From Planctomycetota bacterium (GTDB lineage Bacteria; Planctomycetota; Phycisphaerae; Sedimentisphaerales; Anaerobacaceae): a DNA stretch of 5,360 nt. The stretch is taken from the NCBI GenBank assembly GCA_003644295.1, contig QNBZ01000112.1, forward strand, positions 1-5,360, written 5' to 3'. The position numbers and the translations under genes were made by a program. Below the pieces are notes generated by a model, which saw only the letters and a list, made by a program, of their open reading frames with translations, did no database searches and was not told where the DNA came from. Position 1 is the first letter of the stretch. Every line of letters starts with the position of its first letter. This document shows, piece after piece, positions 1 through 4,539 of the stretch.

Positions 1-2
1 AC

Positions 3-248
3 TATTTCAAGGATTCGTTAGCGGTAGGGGGGGCAGATGGAACAATCGGCAAGTATTTTAAGGAAGAAAAATACAAGGGAAAAATTTTCGGCAAGACGGG
101 ATATATTGCAGGGGCCAAATCGTTTTCAGGGATATGCTGCACCGACAGCGGCGATTACATATTTTCCATTCTGGCTAACAATGCCAACGGCAAGACCCGC
201 AAAGCCATCAACGACATCGCAAAAGCGATTATTGACAATAGTTCATAG
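3..248 (+). CDS. dacB: D-alanyl-D-alanine carboxypeptidase / PBP4 (peptidase S13), C-terminal fragment
   Basis: Only the last 81 residues are in the window; the gene begins left of base 1. Members of this family are periplasmic penicillin-binding proteins that trim or cut peptidoglycan peptides (D,D-carboxypeptidase/endopeptidase). Visible here are the SLAVGGADGTIGKYF stretch, matching the family's 'SLP-aG-DGT' segment, then GKIFGKTGYIAGAKSFSG with the KTG box (bases 93-101), the third of the three active-site motifs, and a hydrophobic strand YIFSILANN near the end. The SxxK and SxN motifs must lie upstream, outside the window. The frame ends in TAG at 246-248. The stop lies inside the first unit of a short repeat array. 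A run of seven G at 27-33 is read in frame, so no frameshift is evident. The next gene converges on it. Family assignment is quite sure; carboxypeptidase versus endopeptidase activity cannot be told. Confidence 0.88.
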   Translation, partial: YFKDSLAVGGADGTIGKYFKEEKYKGKIFGKTGYIAGAKSFSGICCTDSGDYIFSILANNANGKTRKAINDIAKAIIDNSS

Positions 249-296
249 TTATGAGTTCATTGTTCATAGACAAAAGATTATCAGTGAACTATGAAC
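241..296. repeat. degenerate heptameric repeat array with inverted copies, in a convergent gap
   Basis: Seven-base units follow each other in phase: GTTCATA (241-247), GTTATGA (248-254), GTTCATT (255-261), GTTCATA (262-268). Two units then appear in the opposite orientation: AGTGAAC (283-289) and TATGAAC (290-296). GTTCATAGTT at 241-250 is perfectly complementary to AACTATGAAC at 287-296, and GTTCATAG at 262-269 can pair with the same arm (289-296) with a 19-nt loop. The array starts inside the last codons of the dacB-like gene and ends just before the stop of the convergent CNNM gene, so it may act as a bidirectional transcription end. It is AT-rich and has no clear U tract, so a classical intrinsic terminator is not shown. 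Confidence 0.6.
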
Positions 297-300
297 TAAT

Positions 301-1311
301 TTACCATTCAGCTAATTCGCCGAGCAGTTCCTCGATTAAATCTTTCATCGTTACTATGCCGATTGGCATGTCTCGTCCGAGTGAGCCGGCTCTTGTAACC
401 AGAACAATTTTTTGTTTTTCACTCTGCATAATGTTGATAGCGTCCGAAACAATAGTAGCCGGATGCAGCTTTCGGATTGGCTTTACAAATCGGCGCAAAT
501 CAGTGAACTGTTCCGGCGAGCTTAAGCAATCGTAGATATTTATAAAGCCAATGATGTTTGCAGTCTGTCGGTCGAAAACCGGCAGACGAGTAAAACTCAT
601 CTTTTCTAACTTATTTAGCAGAAGCGTCTTATCAGAGTTCACATCGACCATCTGAACTTTACTGATGTTTGTTACCACTGACTTTATACTGAGATGTGAG
701 ATGGTTGTTGCACGGCTTATCATATCGGCCTGCACGGGGCTGATAATGTATTCCTCGCGTATGTCCTGAAGTATTGCCGTAATGTGTGGTCGCTGCACAG
801 CGCTTATTGCTGCTCCGGCAGGGGGGCGCACCCCCATTAGCCGAGCAAAAGTACTGGATAAACCTTTAAGCAAAGGTACTAATCCACACCAGCAAAAAAT
901 CTTGTGAAATGTGAATAAGGCCGGCGACAGAAATGGCATAAGAGTATCAGAGCGATAGAAGAAGATACTTTTCGGGACAACTTCGGAAAAGATAAACAAA
1001 ACCGGTGCAGCTATAACAGTTGCAAGCAATGCGGCGGTGTGTTCAACTTCCAACTTGCTCAGCAACAGAAAAGTTATAATACTCGTAGCAAGATACTCTG
1101 CCAGGTTCGTCCCTATCAGCATTGAAAGCAGCAGGGCAGGGCTGTCGGCCATTATTTTGCCGAGCAGAATAAATGACGGTCGTTTCTTTTCGATACCAAG
1201 TCGTAATCGAACTCGGCTGAGTTGGTATATACCGGTTTCAGCGCCGGCAAAAAGCCCTGCAAGAATCACAGAGAGCGCAATTACTGATATTAGAACTATG
1301 TGCTTAATCAT
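301..1311 (-). CDS. CNNM/CorC-family membrane protein (DUF21 + CBS pair), short form lacking the CorC_HlyC domain
   Basis: 336 residues, start ATG at 1311, stop TAA at 301-303. The family (hemolysin C / CorB / CNNM) comprises inner-membrane proteins tied to Mg2+ or Co2+ transport, with a cytosolic CBS pair that senses nucleotide and Mg2+. Residues 1-150 form the DUF21 domain: a hydrophobic first helix (about 4-24) followed by AGAETGIYQLS (22-32), a second segment with GTNLAEY (67-73), a third ending in FSEVVPKS (108-115, the family 'GE-PK' motif) and a fourth about 124-150. A linker of about 160-180 leads to two CBS-like repeats, about 208-265 and 278-330. The protein ends at EELLGELAEW, exactly where CBS2 ends, so the usual C-terminal CorC_HlyC (TrkA_C-like) domain is absent. 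The start overlaps the upstream CNNM gene by 8 nt, suggesting translational coupling. There is no clear Shine-Dalgarno site. Family is sure; the exact ion is not. Confidence 0.87.
   Translation of the reverse strand: MIKHIVLISVIALSVILAGLFAGAETGIYQLSRVRLRLGIEKKRPSFILLGKIMADSPALLLSMLIGTNLAEYLATSIITFLLLSKLEVEHTAALLATVIAAPVLFIFSEVVPKSIFFYRSDTLMPFLSPALFTFHKIFCWCGLVPLLKGLSSTFARLMGVRPPAGAAISAVQRPHITAILQDIREEYIISPVQADMISRATTISHLSIKSVVTNISKVQMVDVNSDKTLLLNKLEKMSFTRLPVFDRQTANIIGFINIYDCLSSPEQFTDLRRFVKPIRKLHPATIVSDAINIMQSEKQKIVLVTRAGSLGRDMPIGIVTMKDLIEELLGELAEW
821..835. other. perfect G/C hairpin inside the CNNM coding sequence
   Basis: GGGGG (822-826) and CCCCC (831-835) enclose a 4-nt CGCA loop, a very stable small hairpin in both DNA strands. 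In the minus-strand gene it encodes the start of the linker between the membrane domain and the CBS pair (residues around MGVRPPAG, 159-166). It could be chance, or a pause site at a domain boundary; nothing else supports a function. Confidence 0.45.
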
Positions 1312-2554
1312 CGGACACTATCGGCTCAAAAGTTAAAATAAGAGTTTTAATTCTGTGTTTTCGCACCTGTTCGACAGTGAACTTTAGATTTTTCAGATGT
1401 GCGACATCGCCGCTTTGAGGTATTTTTCCCAGAAGGGCGGTTACCAGCCCGGCAATTGTGCAAATCCGTGTTTCTGCTGGGTTGATGCCGAATTCTTCAG
1501 CCCAGTCGTGAACGGCCAAGCTGCCTGACAGTCGGTATTTTAGAGGCCCTATCTGCTTGATTGGCTCAATTTGGTCGGTAACTTCAATAGGCCCAAGCAG
1601 TTCCTCGGCAATATCCTCCAGTTGAACCGAACCAGCAATACCACCATATTCATCCACGACAATCGCCTGGTCAATACGGGCTTTTCGGAAAAATTCAATC
1701 AGAGACATCACCGTCTTTTGCTCGGGGACAAAATGGACATGCTGAACAAGTTTCTCCAGTGCTGTGTCGGCTTTGAGTAAAAGTTCACGCAAATGTACTA
1801 TGCCGACTATGTTATCTATAGTTCCGGCATATACCGGCAGTTTTGTCAGGTGATTTTTAATCATCATTTCACGGGCGAACTGCGCTGATTCTGTAACCTC
1901 GCAGGCAATCATATCCACACGCGGCCGCATAAGATGGCGAACTTTGAGAAAGCCAAGCTCGATAATCTCGGCCAATAGTTTATTTTCATCAGCGGTAATC
2001 AACCCACGTTTCCTGCTTGCTTCAACCAGTGATTTGAATTCGCCTGTCGTTATTGCTTTTGGATGTTTTGCGGGTCCGAGTACCAATCGAACAGCCGGTG
2101 CTACTATCAGAAATCTGAGAACGAACAGCAGGGGGGTAAAGATTTTCGTGAATAGAAAAGCCGGTAGGGCAGTGACAACGCTTATCGATTTTGAGTTTGC
2201 GTAGGCCAGTGTTTTGGGAAGTATTTCGCCAAACAGTACCAGCACAGCGAAGGCGGAAAAAGCGATAATTGCAGCGGCGTTTCCGCCGATTTGCCGCTCT
2301 ATTTTGACCGTAACAATACTGGATACTGCGTAGAATAGAACATTAACGCTCATATTACCAAACAGCAGACAATTTAGTAATTGCCCCGGTTCACTTAAAA
2401 GCCGACCGGCAAGGCGCTGAAGTTTATGACCAGATTTTTGAAATAGAGTTATTTGCCTGCGTGAAAGATTAAAAAAGGCCGTTTCAGCTCCTGAAAAAAA
2501 AGCGGAACCAACAAGCAGCAGCAACAAGGAAACGATATAACCAATATAAGTCAT
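1304..2554 (-). CDS. CNNM/CorC-family membrane protein (DUF21 + CBS pair + CorC_HlyC domain), full-length form
   Basis: 416 residues from ATG at 2554; a TTG six bases upstream (2560) is also in frame, but the ATG gives the usual family N-terminus with the first helix directly after it. Stop TAA at 1304-1306. DUF21 domain about 1-160: hydrophobic helix 4-20, SGAETAFFNLSR (21-32), GNMSVN (66-71), FGEILPKTLA (108-117) and a last hydrophobic stretch 125-160. CBS1 starts at LMRPRVDMIA (208-217); CBS2 contains VVDEYGGIAGSVQLEDIAEE (299-318), the hallmark of the family. Residues 337-410 match the CorC_HlyC domain (YRLSGSL, then GLVTALLGKIPQSGD 369-383). The likely role is divalent cation (Mg2+/Co2+) transport or efflux at the inner membrane; despite the family name, haemolysis is not implied. 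It overlaps the next CNNM gene by 8 nt. No Shine-Dalgarno site is visible, but two hairpins lie directly upstream. Confidence 0.9.
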   Translation of the reverse strand: MTYIGYIVSLLLLLVGSAFFSGAETAFFNLSRRQITLFQKSGHKLQRLAGRLLSEPGQLLNCLLFGNMSVNVLFYAVSSIVTVKIERQIGGNAAAIIAFSAFAVLVLFGEILPKTLAYANSKSISVVTALPAFLFTKIFTPLLFVLRFLIVAPAVRLVLGPAKHPKAITTGEFKSLVEASRKRGLITADENKLLAEIIELGFLKVRHLMRPRVDMIACEVTESAQFAREMMIKNHLTKLPVYAGTIDNIVGIVHLRELLLKADTALEKLVQHVHFVPEQKTVMSLIEFFRKARIDQAIVVDEYGGIAGSVQLEDIAEELLGPIEVTDQIEPIKQIGPLKYRLSGSLAVHDWAEEFGINPAETRICTIAGLVTALLGKIPQSGDVAHLKNLKFTVEQVRKHRIKTLILTFEPIVSDD

Positions 2555-2560
2555 TGCCAA

Positions 2561-2592
2561 TTCGCCATAGCGAACGCCTTTTGTTTGGCGTT
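2561..2592 (-). promoter_or_regulatory. two overlapping hairpins in the leader of the full-length CNNM gene
   Basis: Stem 1 pairs AACGCC (2573-2578) with GGCGTT (2587-2592) around an 8-nt loop. Stem 2 pairs TTCGC (2561-2565) with GCGAA (2570-2574) around a CATA loop. They share bases 2573-2574, so the full stems exclude each other. Stem 2 ends six bases before the ATG at 2554. On the minus strand the stem-2 loop carries an ATG (2568-2566) that opens the tiny frame ATGGCGAATTGGCAATGA, whose TGA overlaps the CNNM start as ATGA. This geometry would suit control of translation initiation, but it matches no riboswitch class I recognise, and a role is inference. Confidence 0.35.
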
Positions 2593-2594
2593 TT

Positions 2595-2608
2595 CGATTT
2601 ACGATTTA
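2595..2608. repeat. tandem heptamer CGATTTA x2
   Basis: CGATTTA occurs twice without a gap (2595-2601 and 2602-2608). It is a second example, with another unit sequence, of 7-nt periodicity in the non-coding DNA of this window. Two copies alone could be chance. Confidence 0.45.
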
Positions 2609-2611
2609 GTT

Positions 2612-2725
2612 AACTTGATTGACTTTTTAGTTGTCATTTTAACTGTGAGATTCTTCACTACGTTCAGAATGACAGGGCCTGTACGTTTTTACTATAGCAA
2701 CATTTATACAAAAGTCAGTCAAGTT
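2612..2725. repeat. 114-nt inverted-repeat element between the kinase and CNNM genes
   Basis: AACTTGATTGACTTTT (2612-2627) and AAAAGTCAGTCAAGTT (2710-2725) are inverted copies with 15 of 16 positions matching, enclosing 82 nt that hold a further hairpin (2632-2674). The right arm supplies the last codons and the TGA stop (2719-2721) of the kinase gene, so the element may have replaced its original 3' end. No transposase and no obvious flanking target duplication is seen. It could be a small non-autonomous mobile element, or a structured 3' end for the kinase transcript. The inverted repeat itself is certain; its nature is not. Confidence 0.55.
2632..2674. repeat. 43-nt palindromic intergenic repeat (GTCATTCTGAA / GAGATTCTTC type)
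   Basis: TGTCATTTTAAC (2632-2643) pairs with GTTCAGAATGACA (2662-2674) over 12 pairs with one bulged C and one T-G wobble. Inside it GTGA (2645-2648) pairs with TCAC (2655-2658) around a 6-nt loop. From memory, the right part, running from GAGATTCTTC to CAGAATGACA (2647-2674), resembles a dispersed intergenic repeat found in many unrelated bacterial genomes. Genome-wide copy number was not tested. Confidence 0.6.
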
Positions 2726-3513
2726 GAGAATTTATGATTTTCAGTCGGCAGGGTTATTTTGAATATTGTTCCAATGGACGGCTGGGATTCAACTGAAATT
2801 GTCCCGTTGTGTTCGTCTATTATCCTTTTGCAAAAGGCAAGGCCAAGTCCACAGCTTAAATGGTCTGATGTCAGCTCTTTATTTGGTTTTGTAGTGAAGA
2901 ACGGTTCAAAAATCTTTTTTAAGTTGGCTGGTTCAATTCCGGAGCCGGTGTCGGCGACCTGTATCTGAACAGCACCGGTAATTTCCTGTGCTTTAATGGT
3001 CAAGATGCCGCCGCCGGGCAACATTGCATAGCGGGCGTTGAGAATCAAATTCATCAAGACATGTTGGATTTGAACCGGAATCGCCCGAATCGTCAAGTCC
3101 CTTGGAATCTGAATTTCTACAGTTATCCCATCCTTTGTAAAATCTCTGCACAAACAGGTAAAAACCTCCTCAACCAAACTAATCAGCCGAGCGTTTTCCT
3201 TCTTTTGCGTTTGGCCGTTTCCTACAGCAAGCATACTTTCCATAATTTTCGAGGCACGTTCGCAGTTTCGCACCACTTTTTCAAACGCCTTCTCCGCCAA
3301 CGGCTTATCATCGGGGTTTTTCAGGGCAAGCTCAGCGTAACTGACCAGCGGCGTGAGCAAATTATTGATTTCGTGGGCTATCATACAGGTAGCGCCGCCA
3401 ATGTCTGCAAGGGCCTGGAGTTGGATAATCTGCGATTTCAAGCTCTTGTTTTGCTGTTGATGTTCTGCCAGGCGTTTATGCAGTGAAAGCCGTTTTTCGA
3501 TAATACTTGCCAA
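2719..3513 (-). CDS. soluble sensor histidine kinase (HisKA + HATPase_c)
   Basis: 264 residues. It would autophosphorylate on His and pass the phosphate to a response regulator. Residues 5-35 are polar and heptad-like, a likely coiled coil; no membrane segment or PAS/GAF sensor domain is present, so it is cytosolic and its input must come from a partner. H box: IAHEINNLLTPL with the phospho-accepting His47. N box: HVLMNLILNARYAM with Asn155/Asn159. G1: VADTGSGI (186-193). F box: FEPFFTTK (202-209). G2: CGLGLAFCKRI (221-231). All ATP-binding motifs are intact. The start is TTG at 3513, chosen because an ideal AGGAG lies 7 nt upstream and the frame meets a stop before any ATG or GTG. It is divergent from the small protein and response regulator genes, its probable partners. 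The stop codon lies in a repeat arm. Confidence 0.92.
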   Translation of the reverse strand: MASIIEKRLSLHKRLAEHQQQNKSLKSQIIQLQALADIGGATCMIAHEINNLLTPLVSYAELALKNPDDKPLAEKAFEKVVRNCERASKIMESMLAVGNGQTQKKENARLISLVEEVFTCLCRDFTKDGITVEIQIPRDLTIRAIPVQIQHVLMNLILNARYAMLPGGGILTIKAQEITGAVQIQVADTGSGIEPANLKKIFEPFFTTKPNKELTSDHLSCGLGLAFCKRIIDEHNGTISVESQPSIGTIFKITLPTENHKFST

Positions 3514-3520
3514 TCGTCCG

Positions 3521-3525
3521 CTCCT
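3521..3525 (-). promoter_or_regulatory. ribosome binding site deciding the TTG start of the kinase
   Basis: On the minus strand AGGAG lies 7 nt before TTG at 3513. It is the best-spaced Shine-Dalgarno site in the window and fixes an otherwise doubtful non-ATG start. Confidence 0.75.
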
Positions 3526-3563
3526 GATATAAAATTGGTCCTGTATCTATATCGACTTTTAGT
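3526..3563 (+). promoter_or_regulatory. divergent promoter region with weak -35/-10 and a small inverted repeat
   Basis: The 67-nt gap 3514-3580 must hold promoters for both directions. On the plus strand TTGGTC (3535-3540) and TTTAGT (3558-3563) are 17 nt apart, a weak sigma-70-like pair. GATATA (3526-3531) and TATATC (3548-3553) are inverted copies spanning the centre and could be an operator. Each match is weak, so this is a location guess rather than a demonstrated promoter. Confidence 0.25.
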
Positions 3564-3580
3564 GTGTTTTTTCTTGAACA

Positions 3581-3850
3581 ATGAATGAACAAAGAATTTT
3601 AGAAGAGCTTTTAGCGCTGCTGGAAGCAAACGGCGTTACAATTCGCAATGAGCCGCTCGGTGGCAGCGGCGGGGGGCTTTGCACTGTAAAAGGACAGAAG
3701 CTTTTCTTTGTGGATACGCAGGCCTCGTCCGTCGAGATGACTGATATTTGTGCCGAGGCTGTCCTGAAAGTGGCGGATATTGATAATATTTATATCAAGC
3801 CGGAAGTTCGACAGTTTATTGAAAATCACGCTGATAGCGAAAAGGAGTAA
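3581..3850 (+). CDS. small protein of unknown function preceding a response regulator
   Basis: 89 residues, ATG at 3581, TAA at 3848-3850. I do not recognise a named family. An amphipathic helix (about 2-17) is followed by GVTIRNEP, a glycine-rich turn GGSGGGLCTVKG (27-38), a hydrophobic strand KLFFVDT (40-46), a helix about 49-64 and an IYIKPEVRQFIENH tail (70-83). The order helix, strand, Gly-rich turn, strand, helix suggests a compact alpha/beta fold; there is no signal peptide or membrane segment, so it is probably cytosolic. It has one Cys (34). No Shine-Dalgarno precedes the start. The regulator's ribosome binding site lies in its last codons, so the two genes form an operon. Context suggests a role in the two-component pathway, for example as sensor or adaptor for the domain-poor kinase, but that is inference. 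Coding status is well supported by the operon arrangement. Confidence 0.72.
   Translation: MNEQRILEELLALLEANGVTIRNEPLGGSGGGLCTVKGQKLFFVDTQASSVEMTDICAEAVLKVADIDNIYIKPEVRQFIENHADSEKE
3841..3847 (+). promoter_or_regulatory. ribosome binding site of the response regulator
   Basis: AAAGGAG lies in the last two sense codons of the small protein gene, 10 nt before ATG at 3858. This supports that start and suggests translational coupling. Confidence 0.6.
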
Positions 3851-3857
3851 CTTTGTT

Positions 3858-4340
3858 ATGAAACAAACTCAAGCGGAAAAAGAGCAGGAAAAAATGCCGA
3901 CGGTGCTGGTTGTTGATGACAATCAGCAGAATCTTGAACTTCTGCAGGCGTATCTTGAGGATGTGGATTGCCAAACGACCCCTGCACACGATGGCCCCGA
4001 GGCGCTGAAGATTATCGCTAAAAGTCCCCCTGATTTGATTTTGCTGGATGTGATGATGCCGAAGATGAGCGGGTTCGAGGTTTGTAAGAGAATAAAGAAC
4101 GACCCGCAAACCAGCGACATTCCGGTGATAATGGTAACCGCACTTAATGAGTTTGGCGACATCGAGCGCGGCATTGATTCAGGGACGGATGATTTTCTCA
4201 GTAAGCCCGTGAATAAGCTGGAGCTTATAACGCGGGTTAAGACTATGTTAAAATTAAAACATCTAACCGACAAGCTCGAACGCACATTGGCGTATTTAAG
4301 CGAGGTAGAAAAACAAGCACAAACGATAAAATCAAATTAG
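3858..4340 (+). CDS. stand-alone CheY-like response regulator
   Basis: 160 residues, ATG at 3858, TAG at 4338-4340. A receiver (REC) domain spans about 14-134: TVLVVDDNQQN with acidic pocket Asp20/Asp21, DLILLDVMMPKMSG with phospho-acceptor Asp64, VIMVTA with Thr94, and FLSKPV with Lys116. All conserved residues are present, so it should be phosphorylated, most likely by the divergently encoded histidine kinase. A short polar N-terminal extension (1-13) and a charged helical tail (about 131-157, LKHLTDKLERTLAYLSEVEKQ-like heptads; probably a coiled coil) flank the domain. There is no DNA-binding, GGDEF or HD-GYP output domain, so it probably acts by protein contact, or through the tail in dimerisation. 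The REC sequence resembles those of PleD/DivK-like regulators. The frame stays open upstream to 3780, but with no ATG before 3858. Confidence 0.92.
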   Translation: MKQTQAEKEQEKMPTVLVVDDNQQNLELLQAYLEDVDCQTTPAHDGPEALKIIAKSPPDLILLDVMMPKMSGFEVCKRIKNDPQTSDIPVIMVTALNEFGDIERGIDSGTDDFLSKPVNKLELITRVKTMLKLKHLTDKLERTLAYLSEVEKQAQTIKSN

Positions 4341-4474
4341 CGGCAGGGGGTATTTAAACCCGATAGCTTGAACTTATCGGAAGTTTGAATGCCGCAATAA
4401 TCCATACAGCACACACAACCGCCACAACGAAAAGCAAAATAAAAACTTCCCCAGCTAATTGTCAAAATGCTGAT

Positions 4475-4501
4475 TAATAGGCCTTTACATATCGCCGATA
4501 G
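4475..4501 (+). promoter_or_regulatory. candidate sigma-28 (FliA/SigD)-type promoter for the TPR gene
   Basis: TAAT (4475-4478), 15 nt, then GCCGATAG (4494-4501). The known sigma-28 consensus is TAAA, about 15 nt, GCCGATAA; 10 of 12 positions match, including the whole GCCGATA core. Transcription would start near 4508, giving a leader of about 32 nt before ATG at 4540. The same core lies in a 10-bp direct repeat with 4360-4369, so a regulator binding site is the alternative reading. Confidence 0.35.
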
Positions 4502-4530
4502 CTTCTTTTAGTACCATTCAATTATTCAGC

Positions 4531-4538
4531 GAGGAGAG
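4531..4538 (+). promoter_or_regulatory. ribosome binding site of the TPR gene
   Basis: GAGGAGAG lies immediately before ATG at 4540; the spacing is short (3-5 nt), but the purine run is the only one nearby and supports this start. Confidence 0.6.
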
Positions 4539-4539
4539 T

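Larger units (their letters stand above)
4341..4539. other. 199-nt non-coding spacer with repeats and alternative hairpins
   Basis: No plausible gene is seen on either strand. It contains a palindrome CCGATA (4360-4365) / TATCGG (4375-4380), extendable by AAAC (4356-4359) / GTTT (4383-4386) across a 2-nt bulge, which may mark the end of the regulator transcript. GGAAGTTT (4379-4386) can instead pair with AAACTTCC (4443-4450), so the two foldings compete. CCGATAGCTT occurs twice (4360-4369, 4495-4504). Confidence 0.55.

Noticed and set aside
1..101. Possible frameshift at the G7 run in the dacB-like gene
   Set aside because: The family sequence SLAVGGADGTIGKYF is continuous across the run, so the frame is intact.
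37..294. Plus-strand open frame of 85 codons at the left edge
   Set aside because: It lies in another frame over the DacB C-terminus, whose frame carries the clear KTG motif, and then runs through the heptamer repeats.
241..296. CRISPR-like array
   Set aside because: Units are 7 nt, degenerate and contiguous with no spacers; no cas genes are present.
251..535. Plus-strand open frame of 94 codons
   Set aside because: It begins in repeat DNA and is antisense to the CNNM CBS domain; no recognisable protein.
2555..2560. TTG at 2560 as start of the full-length CNNM gene
   Set aside because: It adds only two residues, has no ribosome binding site, and the ATG at 2554 is the simpler choice, though not proven.
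3061..3486. Plus-strand open frame of 141 codons
   Set aside because: It is antisense to the histidine kinase, whose H and N boxes are intact; the antisense product has no recognisable features.
3780..3857. Longer response regulator starting at a non-ATG codon near 3780
   Set aside because: It would overlap the small protein gene in another frame, and a Shine-Dalgarno site fits the ATG at 3858.
4348..4361. GGGT/ACCC hairpin directly after the response regulator as an intrinsic terminator
   Set aside because: Only four base pairs and no U tract follow.
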